Source: Nocardioides terrae (lineage in GTDB: Bacteria; Actinomycetota; Actinomycetes; Propionibacteriales; Nocardioidaceae). Taken from it: a stretch of 64,000 bases of DNA. Under the pieces are notes generated by a model. The model saw nothing but the letters and a program-made list of their open reading frames with translations. It was not told the origin of the DNA and did no database searches. The stretch covers positions 186,001-250,000 of the forward strand of contig NZ_FOLB01000001.1 in the NCBI RefSeq assembly GCF_900112345.1, in the 5' to 3' direction. Made by a program: the position numbers and the translations under genes. Below are positions 16,599 to 25,065 of the stretch, in pieces; position 1 is the stretch's first letter; each line of letters starts with the position of its first letter.

Positions 16599-17254
16599 TT
16601 CTTGTCCTCGCTCGCCGTGCCCACGGGCAGAAGGTCGTTGTCACGCACGTAGTCGGAGAGAAGGTCGCGCAGCTGGCGGCGGCCGCGGTGCAGCCGCGAC
16701 ATCACGGTGCCGATCGGCGTCTCCATGATCTCCGCGATCTCCTTGTAGGCGAACCCCTCGACGTCGGCGAGGTAGACGGCCAGGCGGAACTCCTCGGGGA
16801 GTCGCTGGAGGGCCTCCTTCACCTGGCTGTCGGGCAGGTGCGAGAGCGCCTCGGTCTCCGCCGACCGCAGGCCCGTCGAGCTGTGGGACTCGGCCCGCGC
16901 GAGCTGCCAGTCCTCGACGTCCTCGGACATCGACTGCTGCGGCTGGCGCTGCTTCTTGCGGTAGGTGTTGATGAAGGTGTTGGTCAGGATCCGGTAGAGC
17001 CACGCCTTGAGGTTCGTGCCCGGCCGGAACTGGTGGAAGGAGGAGTACGCCTTGGCGAACGTCTCCTGGACCAGGTCCTCCGCGTCGGCCGGGTTGCGGG
17101 TCATCCGCATGGCCGCCGAGTAGAGCTGGTCGAGGAAGGGCAGGGCATCGCGCTCGAACCGCGTCGCACGCTCGGCGTCGGTCTCGGTGGCGACATCGAC
17201 CGGAGCCGGTGTCGCGTCGAGGTCAACGAGGTCGTGGAAGTCTGACTCACTCAT
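16595..17254 (-). CDS. sigR: Redox-responsive ECF sigma factor SigR/SigH
   Basis: A 219-residue group 4 sigma factor for the thiol-oxidative stress response. Region 2: [31 protein letters not shown] with [22 protein letters not shown]; region 4: [45 protein letters not shown]. It forms an operon with rsrA (ATGA overlap). ATG 17254 gives the usual length; the same frame is open upstream to ATG 17323, which would add 23 residues, recalling the longer SigR isoform of Streptomyces. A consensus-like SigR promoter lies just upstream of that second start, so the gene is probably autoregulated. Confidence 0.95.
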   Translation of the reverse strand: MSESDFHDLVDLDATPAPVDVATETDAERATRFERDALPFLDQLYSAAMRMTRNPADAEDLVQETFAKAYSSFHQFRPGTNLKAWLYRILTNTFINTYRKKQRQPQQSMSEDVEDWQLARAESHSSTGLRSAETEALSHLPDSQVKEALQRLPEEFRLAVYLADVEGFAYKEIAEIMETPIGTVMSRLHRGRRQLRDLLSDYVRDNDLLPVGTASEDKK

Positions 17255-17332
17255 CGCCGCCCAGCCTACGCGCACGCCGGACAGCACAGGTGCGGCATCG
17301 GGGCGCTCGAGCAGGACGGTCATGCTCTTCGC

Positions 17333-17358
17333 AACGCGGCGACGGCGCCGGCCATTCC
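17333..17358 (-). promoter_or_regulatory. SigR-type promoter (GGAAT-N18-GTT) for sigR-rsrA
   Basis: On the minus strand GGAAT (17358-17354) is followed after exactly 18 bases by GTT (17335-17333). This is the established consensus of SigR/SigH promoters in Streptomyces and mycobacteria. Transcription would start about ten bases upstream of the alternative ATG at 17323. It supports positive autoregulation. Confidence 0.75.
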
Positions 17359-17374
17359 CGGCCGCCGGCACCGG

Positions 17375-18016
17375 TCAGCGCGCGCCGACCACGTCGCGCA
17401 CCAACCACTCGAGGGCGGACTCGACGAGCACCGCGAGGGCGTCCTCCTGGCTGACCGGACCGCGCTTGCCGACCTTCATCGAGTGGTCCGCGCCCGGGAC
17501 GACGGCCAGGTCGACGCCGGGCAGGTCCGGGAACTCGTCGGGCCGTCCGAACGTGTCCTTCTCGCCCTGCACGACCAGCGTCGGGACGCGTGCGCCGCGC
17601 AGCTCCTCGACGCGTGAGCTCTCCGGCCGGCCGGGCGGGTGCAGCGGGAAGGCGATGGCCAGGCAGCCGGCCGCGCCGAGCGACCGGGCGGTGCGGGCCG
17701 CGGAGCGGGCGCCCGCCGAGCGGCCGCCGACGACCAGGGGCGTGCGCACCCGCATCCAGTTCGCCGCGTGGGTCAGCGCGGCGTCGAGCGTCGCGGGCGG
17801 CGTGGCGATCCGGCGCCCGGCCACCCGCCACGGCTGCTCGAAGCGGACCACCGTGATGCCCTGCGGCGGCAGGGCACGGTCGAGGGCCAGCAGGTCGGGC
17901 GTGTCGATCCCGTTGCCGGCCCCGTGGCTGAGCAGGACGGTCGCGAGCGGGCTGCGGGCCCGACGGGTCACGAGCAGCCCCTCGCCGTACGGCGTCTCGA
18001 TCCGCATCCTGCTCAT
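17375..18016 (-). CDS. Alpha/beta hydrolase of the KANL3/Tex30 type
   Basis: A 213-residue alpha/beta hydrolase. Seen: LLSHGAGNG near residue 29 (oxyanion loop), the nucleophile elbow GGRSAGARSA (about 97-106, Ser in G-R-S-A-G), LVVQGEKDTFG near 150 (acid) and GADHSMKV near 177 (His). This is the small bacterial family related to Tex30/KANL3; substrate unknown. The ATG at 18016 overlaps the stop of the YedK gene (ATGA) and is preceded by GGGGAG, so the two genes are cotranscribed. Confidence 0.88.
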   Translation of the reverse strand: MSRMRIETPYGEGLLVTRRARSPLATVLLSHGAGNGIDTPDLLALDRALPPQGITVVRFEQPWRVAGRRIATPPATLDAALTHAANWMRVRTPLVVGGRSAGARSAARTARSLGAAGCLAIAFPLHPPGRPESSRVEELRGARVPTLVVQGEKDTFGRPDEFPDLPGVDLAVVPGADHSMKVGKRGPVSQEDALAVLVESALEWLVRDVVGAR

Positions 18017-18780
18017 CTGCTCCCCTGCTCGTCGGAGACCGCTGCCTCGGGGCCCTCGACGGGCAGGGGCTCGACCAGGTCGGAGCCGTTGTTGTCGACG
18101 CTGTTGACCCGGGTGGAGACGGGGTAGGCCTCCAGCCGGCCGGGCGCTGCCGGGACGAGGAGGTCGAGCGAGCCCGACGCGGTGGGGTCGAGCCACTCGG
18201 CCCACCGCCCGCGCTCGACCATCAGCGGCATCCGGTCGTGGATGCGGCCGAGGTCGTCGGGCGCGTCGGTGGTGATCACGGTGCACGACCAGAGGAACGG
18301 GTGCGGGTCGTCGTCCGGCTTGGTGGGGTCGCGCCAGATCTCGTAGAGCCCCGCCATCGCCAGGACGCCACCGTCGCGCGGACGGATGAAGAAGGGCTGC
18401 TTCACGGCCTTGCCCGCCTTGGTCCGCTGCTCGGTGGCGTACCACTCGTAGTAGCCGTCGGCGGGCAGCAGGCAGCGCCGGGAGGCGAACGCCTTGCGGT
18501 AGGCCGGCTTCTCCGCCACCGACTCCATCCGGGCGTTGATCATCCGGTTGCCGATCGAGCGGTCCTTGGCCCACGACGGCACCAGGCCCCAGCGCAGGGT
18601 CCTGAGCTGGCGCTGCTGAGGACGGTCGTCCTTGGCCGGACGCTCGAGGACGGCGTAGACCTCCTTGGTGGGCGCGACGTTCCAGTCGGCCGGGCGAGGC
18701 TCGTCGATGTGCAGCTCGGCGACGTCGAACTCCTCGGCGAGCTCCCCGGCATCGCGGCTCGACGCATAGCGACCACACAC
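18013..18780 (-). CDS. yedK: HMCES/YedK family abasic-site DNA-protein crosslinking protein
   Basis: A 255-residue SRAP-domain protein. Cys2 (sequence VCGRYASS after the GTG start) is the residue that bonds to abasic sites in single-stranded DNA after removal of Met1. Other SRAP features: NVAPTKEVYAV near residue 33, LRWGLVPSWAKD near 66, INARMESVAEKPAYRKAF near 81, the catalytic GYYEWY near 109, and FLWSCTVITTDAP followed by HDRMPLMV (catalytic His) near 190. AAGGTGG five bases upstream fixes the GTG start. It shields abasic sites during replication. Translationally coupled to the hydrolase gene. Confidence 0.95.
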   Translation of the reverse strand: MCGRYASSRDAGELAEEFDVAELHIDEPRPADWNVAPTKEVYAVLERPAKDDRPQQRQLRTLRWGLVPSWAKDRSIGNRMINARMESVAEKPAYRKAFASRRCLLPADGYYEWYATEQRTKAGKAVKQPFFIRPRDGGVLAMAGLYEIWRDPTKPDDDPHPFLWSCTVITTDAPDDLGRIHDRMPLMVERGRWAEWLDPTASGSLDLLVPAAPGRLEAYPVSTRVNSVDNNGSDLVEPLPVEGPEAAVSDEQGSR

Positions 18781-18838
18781 GGGAACCACCTTAGGGGGAC
18801 GGAGTGTGGTCACGGACGGATCAGGGTATGGAGAAGCC

Positions 18839-19360
18839 ATGACCGTCAGCAGACTCCTGGCCCGCCCCCTTCTCGCCGCGTCGTTCGTGGCCGGACCGCT
18901 GCATGCGATCAAGCACATGGACAGCACGTCGGCGAAGGCCAAGAAGGTGACCGAGCGGCTGCTGCCGCTCGCCGAGAAGGCCGGTCGTCGCGCCGGCGTA
19001 CCTGTGCCCACCGAGCCCGCGACCTGGGTCAAGATCAACGCCGCCGCCCAGATCCTCGGCGCGGTCGGGCTCGCGACGGGGAAGGCGCCACGCGCGTCGT
19101 CGGCGCTGCTCGCCCTCACCCTCCTGCCGACGACGATCGCCGGCCATCCCTTCTGGGAGGAGACCGATCCCGCCGCGAAGAGCGCCCAGCGCACGCAGTT
19201 CTTCAAGAACGTCTCGCTGCTCGGCGGCCTCCTGATCGCGGCTGGTGACACGAACGGTCGGCCGGGCGTCGCCTGGCGCGCCAGGCACGCCGCCAAGGAC
19301 GCACGTCGGACCGCCCGCCAGGAGGCCCGAGTGATCAAGGCCAAGGCGCACCTGCACTGA
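18839..19360 (+). CDS. DoxX-family membrane protein
   Basis: A 173-residue protein with three or four hydrophobic segments: [21 protein letters not shown] near the N-terminus, [20 protein letters not shown] (about 66-85), [21 protein letters not shown] (about 87-107) and [17 protein letters not shown] (about 120-137), then a basic C-terminal tail. This is the DoxX pattern. Function is not established; mycobacterial DoxX relatives act in redox defence with a sulfurtransferase and SodA. The ATG follows GGAGA; it is divergent from yedK. Confidence 0.88.
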   Translation: MTVSRLLARPLLAASFVAGPLHAIKHMDSTSAKAKKVTERLLPLAEKAGRRAGVPVPTEPATWVKINAAAQILGAVGLATGKAPRASSALLALTLLPTTIAGHPFWEETDPAAKSAQRTQFFKNVSLLGGLLIAAGDTNGRPGVAWRARHAAKDARRTARQEARVIKAKAHLH

Positions 19361-19394
19361 GTCGGCACGCCGTGCGACCGATAGCCTTGCCGGC

Positions 19395-20687
19395 GTGACG
19401 GCACCGCTCGACGATCCCTGGCCCGCACCGCGCGCACGCGGACCGGTCGACGCCGTCGTCACGCTCCCCGGCAGCAAGTCTCTGACCAACCGGGCTCTCG
19501 TCCTCGCCGCCATCGCCGACGGCCCCTCCGTCGTACGCCGGGCGCTGCGCTCGCGCGACAGCCTGCTGATGGCCGGGGCGCTCTCCGCGCTCGGCGCCGG
19601 TATCGACACCAGCGGCGAGGACTGGACAGTCACGCCGGCGAGGCTCGCCGGCGACGCGACCGTCGACGTGGGCCTCGCCGGCACCGTGATGCGGTTCGTG
19701 CCCCCGGTCGCCGCCCTCGGCACCGGGCTGGTCTCGTTCGACGGTGACGCCCACATGCGGCAGCGGCCGATCGGCGAGATCCTCGCCGCGCTCCGGGCCC
19801 TCGGCGTCGACGTCGAGGGCGACGCCCTGCCCTTCAGCCTGCGCGGCAGCGGCGCGGTGCCCGGCGGCATGGTCACCGTGGACGCGTCGGGGTCCTCCCA
19901 GTTCGTCTCCGCGCTGCTGCTGGCGGGCGCGCGCTACGACGCGGGCATCGACGTCCGGCACGCGGGCGAGCCGGTCCCGTCGCTCCCCCACATCGACATG
20001 ACGGTCGAGATCCTGCGGGCGCACGGCGTCGTGGTCGACACGGCGCTGAACGACCGCGGCGAGCCGGACCGCTGGGTGGTCGCGCCCGGGCCGATCAAGG
20101 CGGTCGACCACACCATCGAGCCGGACCTCTCCAACGCCGCGCCGTTCCTGGGCCTGGCCGCCGTCAGCGGCGGCAGCGTCACCGTCCGCGACTGGCCGCT
20201 GCGGACCACGCAGGCCGGCGACGCGCTGCGCGGCCTGCTCGAGCAGATGGGCTGCCGGGTCGCCCTGAGCGACGAGGGCCTGACGGTGACGGGCACCGGA
20301 GAGCTGCTCGGCATCGAGGCCGACCTGCACGACGTCGGCGAGCTGACCCCGGTGGTCGCCGCCCTCTGCGCGCTCGCCACGACCCCCAGCCACCTGCGCG
20401 GCATCGGCCACATCCGCGGTCACGAGACCGACCGGCTGGCGGCGCTCGCGACCGAGCTCGGCGACCTCGGCGCCGACGTCACCGAGCACGCCGACGGACT
20501 GACGCTGAGGCCGGCCACGCTGCACGGCGGCACCTTCCACACCTACGCCGACCACCGCATGGCGCACGCGGGGGTCGTGGTCGCGGCCGCGGTCGGCAGT
20601 GACGACGACCCGGTCCTCGTCGAGAACGTCGCCACCACGTCCAAGACCTTCACCGACTTCGCGCCCTTCTGGGCCTCGCTGTTCTGA
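19395..20687 (+). CDS. aroA: 3-phosphoshikimate 1-carboxyvinyltransferase (EPSP synthase)
   Basis: A 430-residue enzyme of the shikimate pathway, joining phosphoenolpyruvate to shikimate 3-phosphate. Family motifs: [16 protein letters not shown] near residue 24 (catalytic lysine), [15 protein letters not shown] near 94, [11 protein letters not shown] near 116, [13 protein letters not shown] near 172 and the C-terminal [16 protein letters not shown] near 380. Length is normal. It lies 16 bases upstream of rsgA on the same strand, as I remember it in mycobacteria, and after the DoxX gene. Confidence 0.97.
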   Translation: MTAPLDDPWPAPRARGPVDAVVTLPGSKSLTNRALVLAAIADGPSVVRRALRSRDSLLMAGALSALGAGIDTSGEDWTVTPARLAGDATVDVGLAGTVMRFVPPVAALGTGLVSFDGDAHMRQRPIGEILAALRALGVDVEGDALPFSLRGSGAVPGGMVTVDASGSSQFVSALLLAGARYDAGIDVRHAGEPVPSLPHIDMTVEILRAHGVVVDTALNDRGEPDRWVVAPGPIKAVDHTIEPDLSNAAPFLGLAAVSGGSVTVRDWPLRTTQAGDALRGLLEQMGCRVALSDEGLTVTGTGELLGIEADLHDVGELTPVVAALCALATTPSHLRGIGHIRGHETDRLAALATELGDLGADVTEHADGLTLRPATLHGGTFHTYADHRMAHAGVVVAAAVGSDDDPVLVENVATTSKTFTDFAPFWASLF

Positions 20688-20703
20688 GTCGACCGAAGCC
20701 CCC

Positions 20704-21717
20704 ATGGTCCGCAACACGAACCGCTACTCCGACCACGACGTCGAGCACTACGACAGGCCGCGGCGGCGAACCCGGCCGCGGACCAAGGACCGGCCGACCT
20801 ACGACGAGGCGGTCGACGGCGTCGTCGTCACGGTCGACCGCGGGCGCTTCACGCTGATCGTCGACGGCCGGGAGATCTGGGCGGTCAAGGCGCGTCCGCT
20901 GGGCCGCAAAGGGGTCGTCGTCGGCGACCACGTGCGGGTCGTGGGCGACGTCTCCGGCATCGAGGGCGCTCTCGCCCGGATCGTCGAGGTCAGGCCGCGC
21001 AGCACCGTGCTGCGCCGCACGGCGGACGACGACGACCCGGTGGAGCGGGTGATCGTCGCCAACGCCTCCCAGCTCGTCGTCGTCATCGCGCTGGCCGACC
21101 CGGAACCACGGCACGGGCTCATCGACCGCGCCCTCGTGGCGGCGTACGACGCGCGCATGACGCCGCTGCTCTGCCTCACCAAGGCCGACCTGGCCGATCC
21201 GGAGACGCTGCTGTCGACCTACCGCGCCCTCGGGGTCCCGTGGGTGGTCACCCAGCGCGGGGGCGACACCGGTATCGACGGGCTGGACGAGCTCCGCGAC
21301 CGCCTCGAGGGCAGGGCCAGCGTGCTGCTCGGGCACTCGGGCGTCGGGAAGTCGACCCTCGTCAATGCGCTCGTGCCCGACGCCCGCCGAGAGGTGGGCC
21401 ACGTCAACGCCGTCACCGGGCGCGGCCGGCACACCTCCACCTCGGCGCTGATGCTCGAGCTGCCGCGGGCGAGCGGCTGGATCATCGACACGCCGGGCAT
21501 CCGGTCGTTCGGGCTGGCCCACGTCGAGCCCGAGCACCTCATCGAGGCCTTCCCGGACCTCGACGAGATGACGGAGGACTGTCCGCGCGGCTGCACCCAC
21601 GGCGTCGACGAGCCGGAGTGCGGTCTCGACGTCGCGGTCGCGGAGGGCCAGGCCGACCCCGACCGGGTCGAGTCGTTCCGGCGGCTGCTGGCCGCCCGGT
21701 CCGAACCGCTCTACTGA
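20704..21717 (+). CDS. rsgA: Ribosome small-subunit assembly GTPase RsgA
   Basis: A 337-residue circularly permuted GTPase: the G motifs come in the order G4 (LTKADL), G1 (GHSGVGKSTLVNAL, about residues 214-227) and G3 (DTPGIRSFGL). An OB-fold precedes them (VVVTVDRGRFTLIVDG) and a zinc knuckle (CPRGCTHGVDEPEC, about 292-305) follows. RsgA matures the 30S subunit. The ATG at 20704 gives a normal N-terminal extension. The TGA stop is the first base triplet of an 11-bp tandem repeat. Confidence 0.95.
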   Translation: MVRNTNRYSDHDVEHYDRPRRRTRPRTKDRPTYDEAVDGVVVTVDRGRFTLIVDGREIWAVKARPLGRKGVVVGDHVRVVGDVSGIEGALARIVEVRPRSTVLRRTADDDDPVERVIVANASQLVVVIALADPEPRHGLIDRALVAAYDARMTPLLCLTKADLADPETLLSTYRALGVPWVVTQRGGDTGIDGLDELRDRLEGRASVLLGHSGVGKSTLVNALVPDARREVGHVNAVTGRGRHTSTSALMLELPRASGWIIDTPGIRSFGLAHVEPEHLIEAFPDLDEMTEDCPRGCTHGVDEPECGLDVAVAEGQADPDRVESFRRLLAARSEPLY

Positions 21718-21769
21718 CCGGCCACCGACCGGCCACCGACCGGCCACTGACCGGCCACTGACCGGTCGT
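21715..21769. repeat. 11-bp tandem repeat between rsgA and the RTX-like gene
   Basis: Four full copies of TGACCGGCCAC (two with C for the first T) and a partial fifth. The first copy contains the rsgA stop codon and the last reaches the stop of the convergent gene. With a period of 11 the array puts stops in several frames on the plus strand. No good terminator hairpin was seen otherwise. Confidence 0.9.
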
Positions 21770-22866
21770 CAGCGGTAGTGGACGACCTCGCAGCCCCGGA
21801 CCAGGTCGCGGTGGTCGGCGATGGCGACGTCGTGACCGCCACCGCAGTCGAGCAGGTCGCGGCCGCGGCCGCCCACCAGGCGGTCGGCGCCCCGCCCGCC
21901 CCGCAGGGTGTCGTCGCCGCGACCGCCGCGAAGCACGTCCCGGCCGCTGCGCTGGGAGATGCCGCGGTCGTCGACGTCGTAGGCGGCGAACCCCGCCAGG
22001 ACATCGCGGCCGGCGCCACCGAGGATCTCGTCGCGTCCCGCGCCGCCGAACCCGATCCCCGGACCGCGCATCCCGCGCGCGTCGATGCGCCGGGCACGGG
22101 CCGTCCGACCGGTCTGGAAGCTGACGGTCCAGCCGCGGATCGCGGCGAGCCGGATGACGTGGCGGAGTCCGGCGGGCCCCACGAGAGTGGCCAGGGAGGG
22201 GCGCAGACGGACCCGGCTCAGCACCCGGTCGCGGACGTAGGCCGGGATGGTGCCGTCCTGCCAGACCCGGCCCTCGCGGCGTACCGACTCGGCGATCTGG
22301 ATCTGCCCACCCCGCGCGGACACGCCGGTGGTCGGGTCGGGCATCAGCTGGTCCAGCCCCGGTCCACCGTCGAGGATGCGGCCGCCCCACAGGACGTCGC
22401 TGCCGGGACCGCCGGCGACGCTGCCACCGCCGAAGATGCCGTCATCGCCGGGTCCGCCCGACGCGGCGCCGTCCGGCGTGGCGAGCCGGACCGTCTCCGA
22501 GAGCGCCGACCCGCTGACGACCGAGGCGTTCGAGACCTCGATGTTGCCGTCCAGCCAACGCGGACCGGTGAGCCCGGACAGGTCGACGGCGTTGCTGCCG
22601 CCGCCTCCGTCGACGGTGACCCGGTCGAGGTCCTGGCACCGCGCATGCGCGGTGCCGTCGACGACCAGCGAGCGCGCGACGCACGCCACGACCACCCGGT
22701 CGTCGGCAGCATCCCCGCGGACGACCACGAGCTTGCCGAGACCGTCGTCGCGCACGGTGACGGTCACCACCGCCGACGCGGGAGCGGCCACGGCGACCGC
22801 CAGGAGCAACGAGGCACCGGCGACCGCACCCGTCCGGGTCCGCCGCCACGAGTTCCGAGAGCGCAT
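21769..22866 (-). CDS. Secreted RTX-like calcium-binding protein
   Basis: A 365-residue protein. A signal peptide is visible: RNSWRRTRTGAVAGASLLLAVAVAAPASA, with cleavage likely after ASA near residue 33. The body has scattered glycine-rich nonapeptide-like repeats of the GGxGxDxL type: GGPGDDGIFGG and GGPGSDVLWGG in the middle and GGAGRDEILGGAGRDVLAG, RGGRGDDTLRGGRGADRL and GGRGRDLLDCGGG at the C-terminus. These form calcium-binding parallel beta rolls. Two cysteine pairs are possible. No catalytic domain was recognised. I chose ATG 22866, which begins the signal peptide. It is convergent with rsgA and divergent from hisN. Confidence 0.82.
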   Translation of the reverse strand: MRSRNSWRRTRTGAVAGASLLLAVAVAAPASAVVTVTVRDDGLGKLVVVRGDAADDRVVVACVARSLVVDGTAHARCQDLDRVTVDGGGGSNAVDLSGLTGPRWLDGNIEVSNASVVSGSALSETVRLATPDGAASGGPGDDGIFGGGSVAGGPGSDVLWGGRILDGGPGLDQLMPDPTTGVSARGGQIQIAESVRREGRVWQDGTIPAYVRDRVLSRVRLRPSLATLVGPAGLRHVIRLAAIRGWTVSFQTGRTARARRIDARGMRGPGIGFGGAGRDEILGGAGRDVLAGFAAYDVDDRGISQRSGRDVLRGGRGDDTLRGGRGADRLVGGRGRDLLDCGGGHDVAIADHRDLVRGCEVVHYR

Positions 22867-22937
22867 CCCCCATCCGAACACGGCGTCGCCCGCCCGTCCA
22901 CCCACCTGCGGTCGGGCGCGGCACTACGCTGACCCCC

Positions 22938-23795
22938 GTGCCCAGCGACTACACCGACGACCTGCGCCTCGCGCACCTGCTGGCCGACGACGCCGACTCG
23001 ATCAGCTCGGACAGGTTCAAGGCCCTCGACCTGCACGTGATGACCAAGCCGGACCTCACGCCGGTCAGCGACGCCGACCAGGCCGTCGAGGAGGCGATCC
23101 GCCGGACGCTGTCGCGCACCCGGTCCCGTGACGCGATCACGGGCGAGGAGACCGGCTCGACGGGCTCGTCCAACCGCCGGTGGATCATCGACCCGATCGA
23201 CGGCACCAAGAACTACGTCAGGGGCGTCCCCGTGTGGGCGACCCTCATCGCCCTCGCGGTCGACGACGAGGTCGTCATGTCGGTGGTCTCGGCACCGCAG
23301 CTGGGCCGGCGCTGGTGGGCGGCCGAGGGGCAGGGCTCGTGGACCGGGAAGTCGCTGATGAAGGCGACACGCAACACCGTGTCCGACGTACGCCGCCTCG
23401 AGGACGCGTCCTTCGCCTACTCCGACCTCTCCGGCTGGGAGGACCGCGGCCGGCTGCAGGAGACGCTCGCCCTCATGCGCCGAGTGTGGCGCACCCGCGC
23501 CTACGGTGACTTCTGGTCCTACATGCTCCTGGCCGAGGGAGCGGTCGACATCGCCGCCGAGCCCGAGCTGGCGCTCTACGACATGGCGGCGCTGGTGCCG
23601 ATCGTCACCGAGGCGGGCGGCACGTTCACGTCCCTCGACGGCGCTCCCGGCCCGTGGGGTGGCAACGCGGTCGCGACCAACTCCCACCTGCACGAGGCGG
23701 CCCTGTCCTTCCTCGGCTCGCTGCCCGACGGTGACGACGACCCTGACTGGCCGTCGTCCGGCCCCGGCAGCGTCACGCCCCTGCACGGTCGCTAG
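22938..23795 (+). CDS. hisN: Histidinol-phosphatase of the inositol monophosphatase family
   Basis: A 285-residue phosphatase. The metal-binding signature WIIDPIDGTKNYVRGVPVWATLIAL (about residues 75-99) and GEETGSTG before it are those of the inositol monophosphatase superfamily; YGDFWSYMLLAEGAVDIAAEPELALYDMAALVPIVTEAGG near the C-terminus matches the actinobacterial HisN subgroup, which dephosphorylates histidinol phosphate. The position after rsgA agrees with this. The start is GTG. The C-terminal tail is Asp/Pro/Ser-rich. Confidence 0.88.
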   Translation: MPSDYTDDLRLAHLLADDADSISSDRFKALDLHVMTKPDLTPVSDADQAVEEAIRRTLSRTRSRDAITGEETGSTGSSNRRWIIDPIDGTKNYVRGVPVWATLIALAVDDEVVMSVVSAPQLGRRWWAAEGQGSWTGKSLMKATRNTVSDVRRLEDASFAYSDLSGWEDRGRLQETLALMRRVWRTRAYGDFWSYMLLAEGAVDIAAEPELALYDMAALVPIVTEAGGTFTSLDGAPGPWGGNAVATNSHLHEAALSFLGSLPDGDDDPDWPSSGPGSVTPLHGR

Positions 23796-23846
23796 CGAGC
23801 GGCGCGGGCGGTTGTCGGCCCGTCGGCGCAGGTCTACGGTCGAGGC

Positions 23847-24281
23847 ATGCACATCAGCGACGTACTCGCCCGCAAGCCGAGCGGTGCTGTCGTGACGGTG
23901 ACGCCCGACACCACCATCCGCCAGCTGCTCGGCATCCTCGCCGAGCACAACATCGGTGCCTGCGTGGTCTGCACCGATGACGCCATCACGGGCATCGTCA
24001 GCGAGCGCGACATCGTCCGTCGGCTGCACTCCGACGGCCCCGCCGTCGCGGTCGAGAACACCGTCGGCGCGATCATGACGAGCGACGTCACCGTCTGCAC
24101 CTCCGCCGACGACATCGAGCAGATCCTCGGCGTGATGACCGAGCGACGCTTCCGGCACCTGCCCGTGGTCGACGACGACCGCCTGGTCGGCATCGTCAGC
24201 ATCGGCGACCTGGTCAAGCACCGCATCGACCAGCTCACCTTCGAGCGCGACCAGCTCGAGGGCTACGTCCACCAGCACTGA
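23847..24281 (+). CDS. Two-CBS-domain protein
   Basis: A 144-residue protein made only of a tandem CBS pair (Bateman module): first CBS with TIRQLLGILAEHNIGACVVC and ITGIVSERDIVRRL, second with DIEQILGVMTERRFRHLPVVDDDRLVGIVSIGDLVKHRI. Such stand-alone proteins bind adenine nucleotides; mycobacterial Hrp1 is similar in build. The role is unknown. It is a single gene between hisN and a two-component system. Confidence 0.9.
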   Translation: MHISDVLARKPSGAVVTVTPDTTIRQLLGILAEHNIGACVVCTDDAITGIVSERDIVRRLHSDGPAVAVENTVGAIMTSDVTVCTSADDIEQILGVMTERRFRHLPVVDDDRLVGIVSIGDLVKHRIDQLTFERDQLEGYVHQH

Positions 24282-24369
24282 CCCGCTCCAGTTCGGGCCG
24301 AGTCGATCTGCACGGAACCTCCACACGTCGCGCGCACCTCGGCGACACGTGCGCTTCTAGCCTGGCGTC

Positions 24370-25061
<692 letters not shown>

Positions 25062-25065
<4 letters not shown>

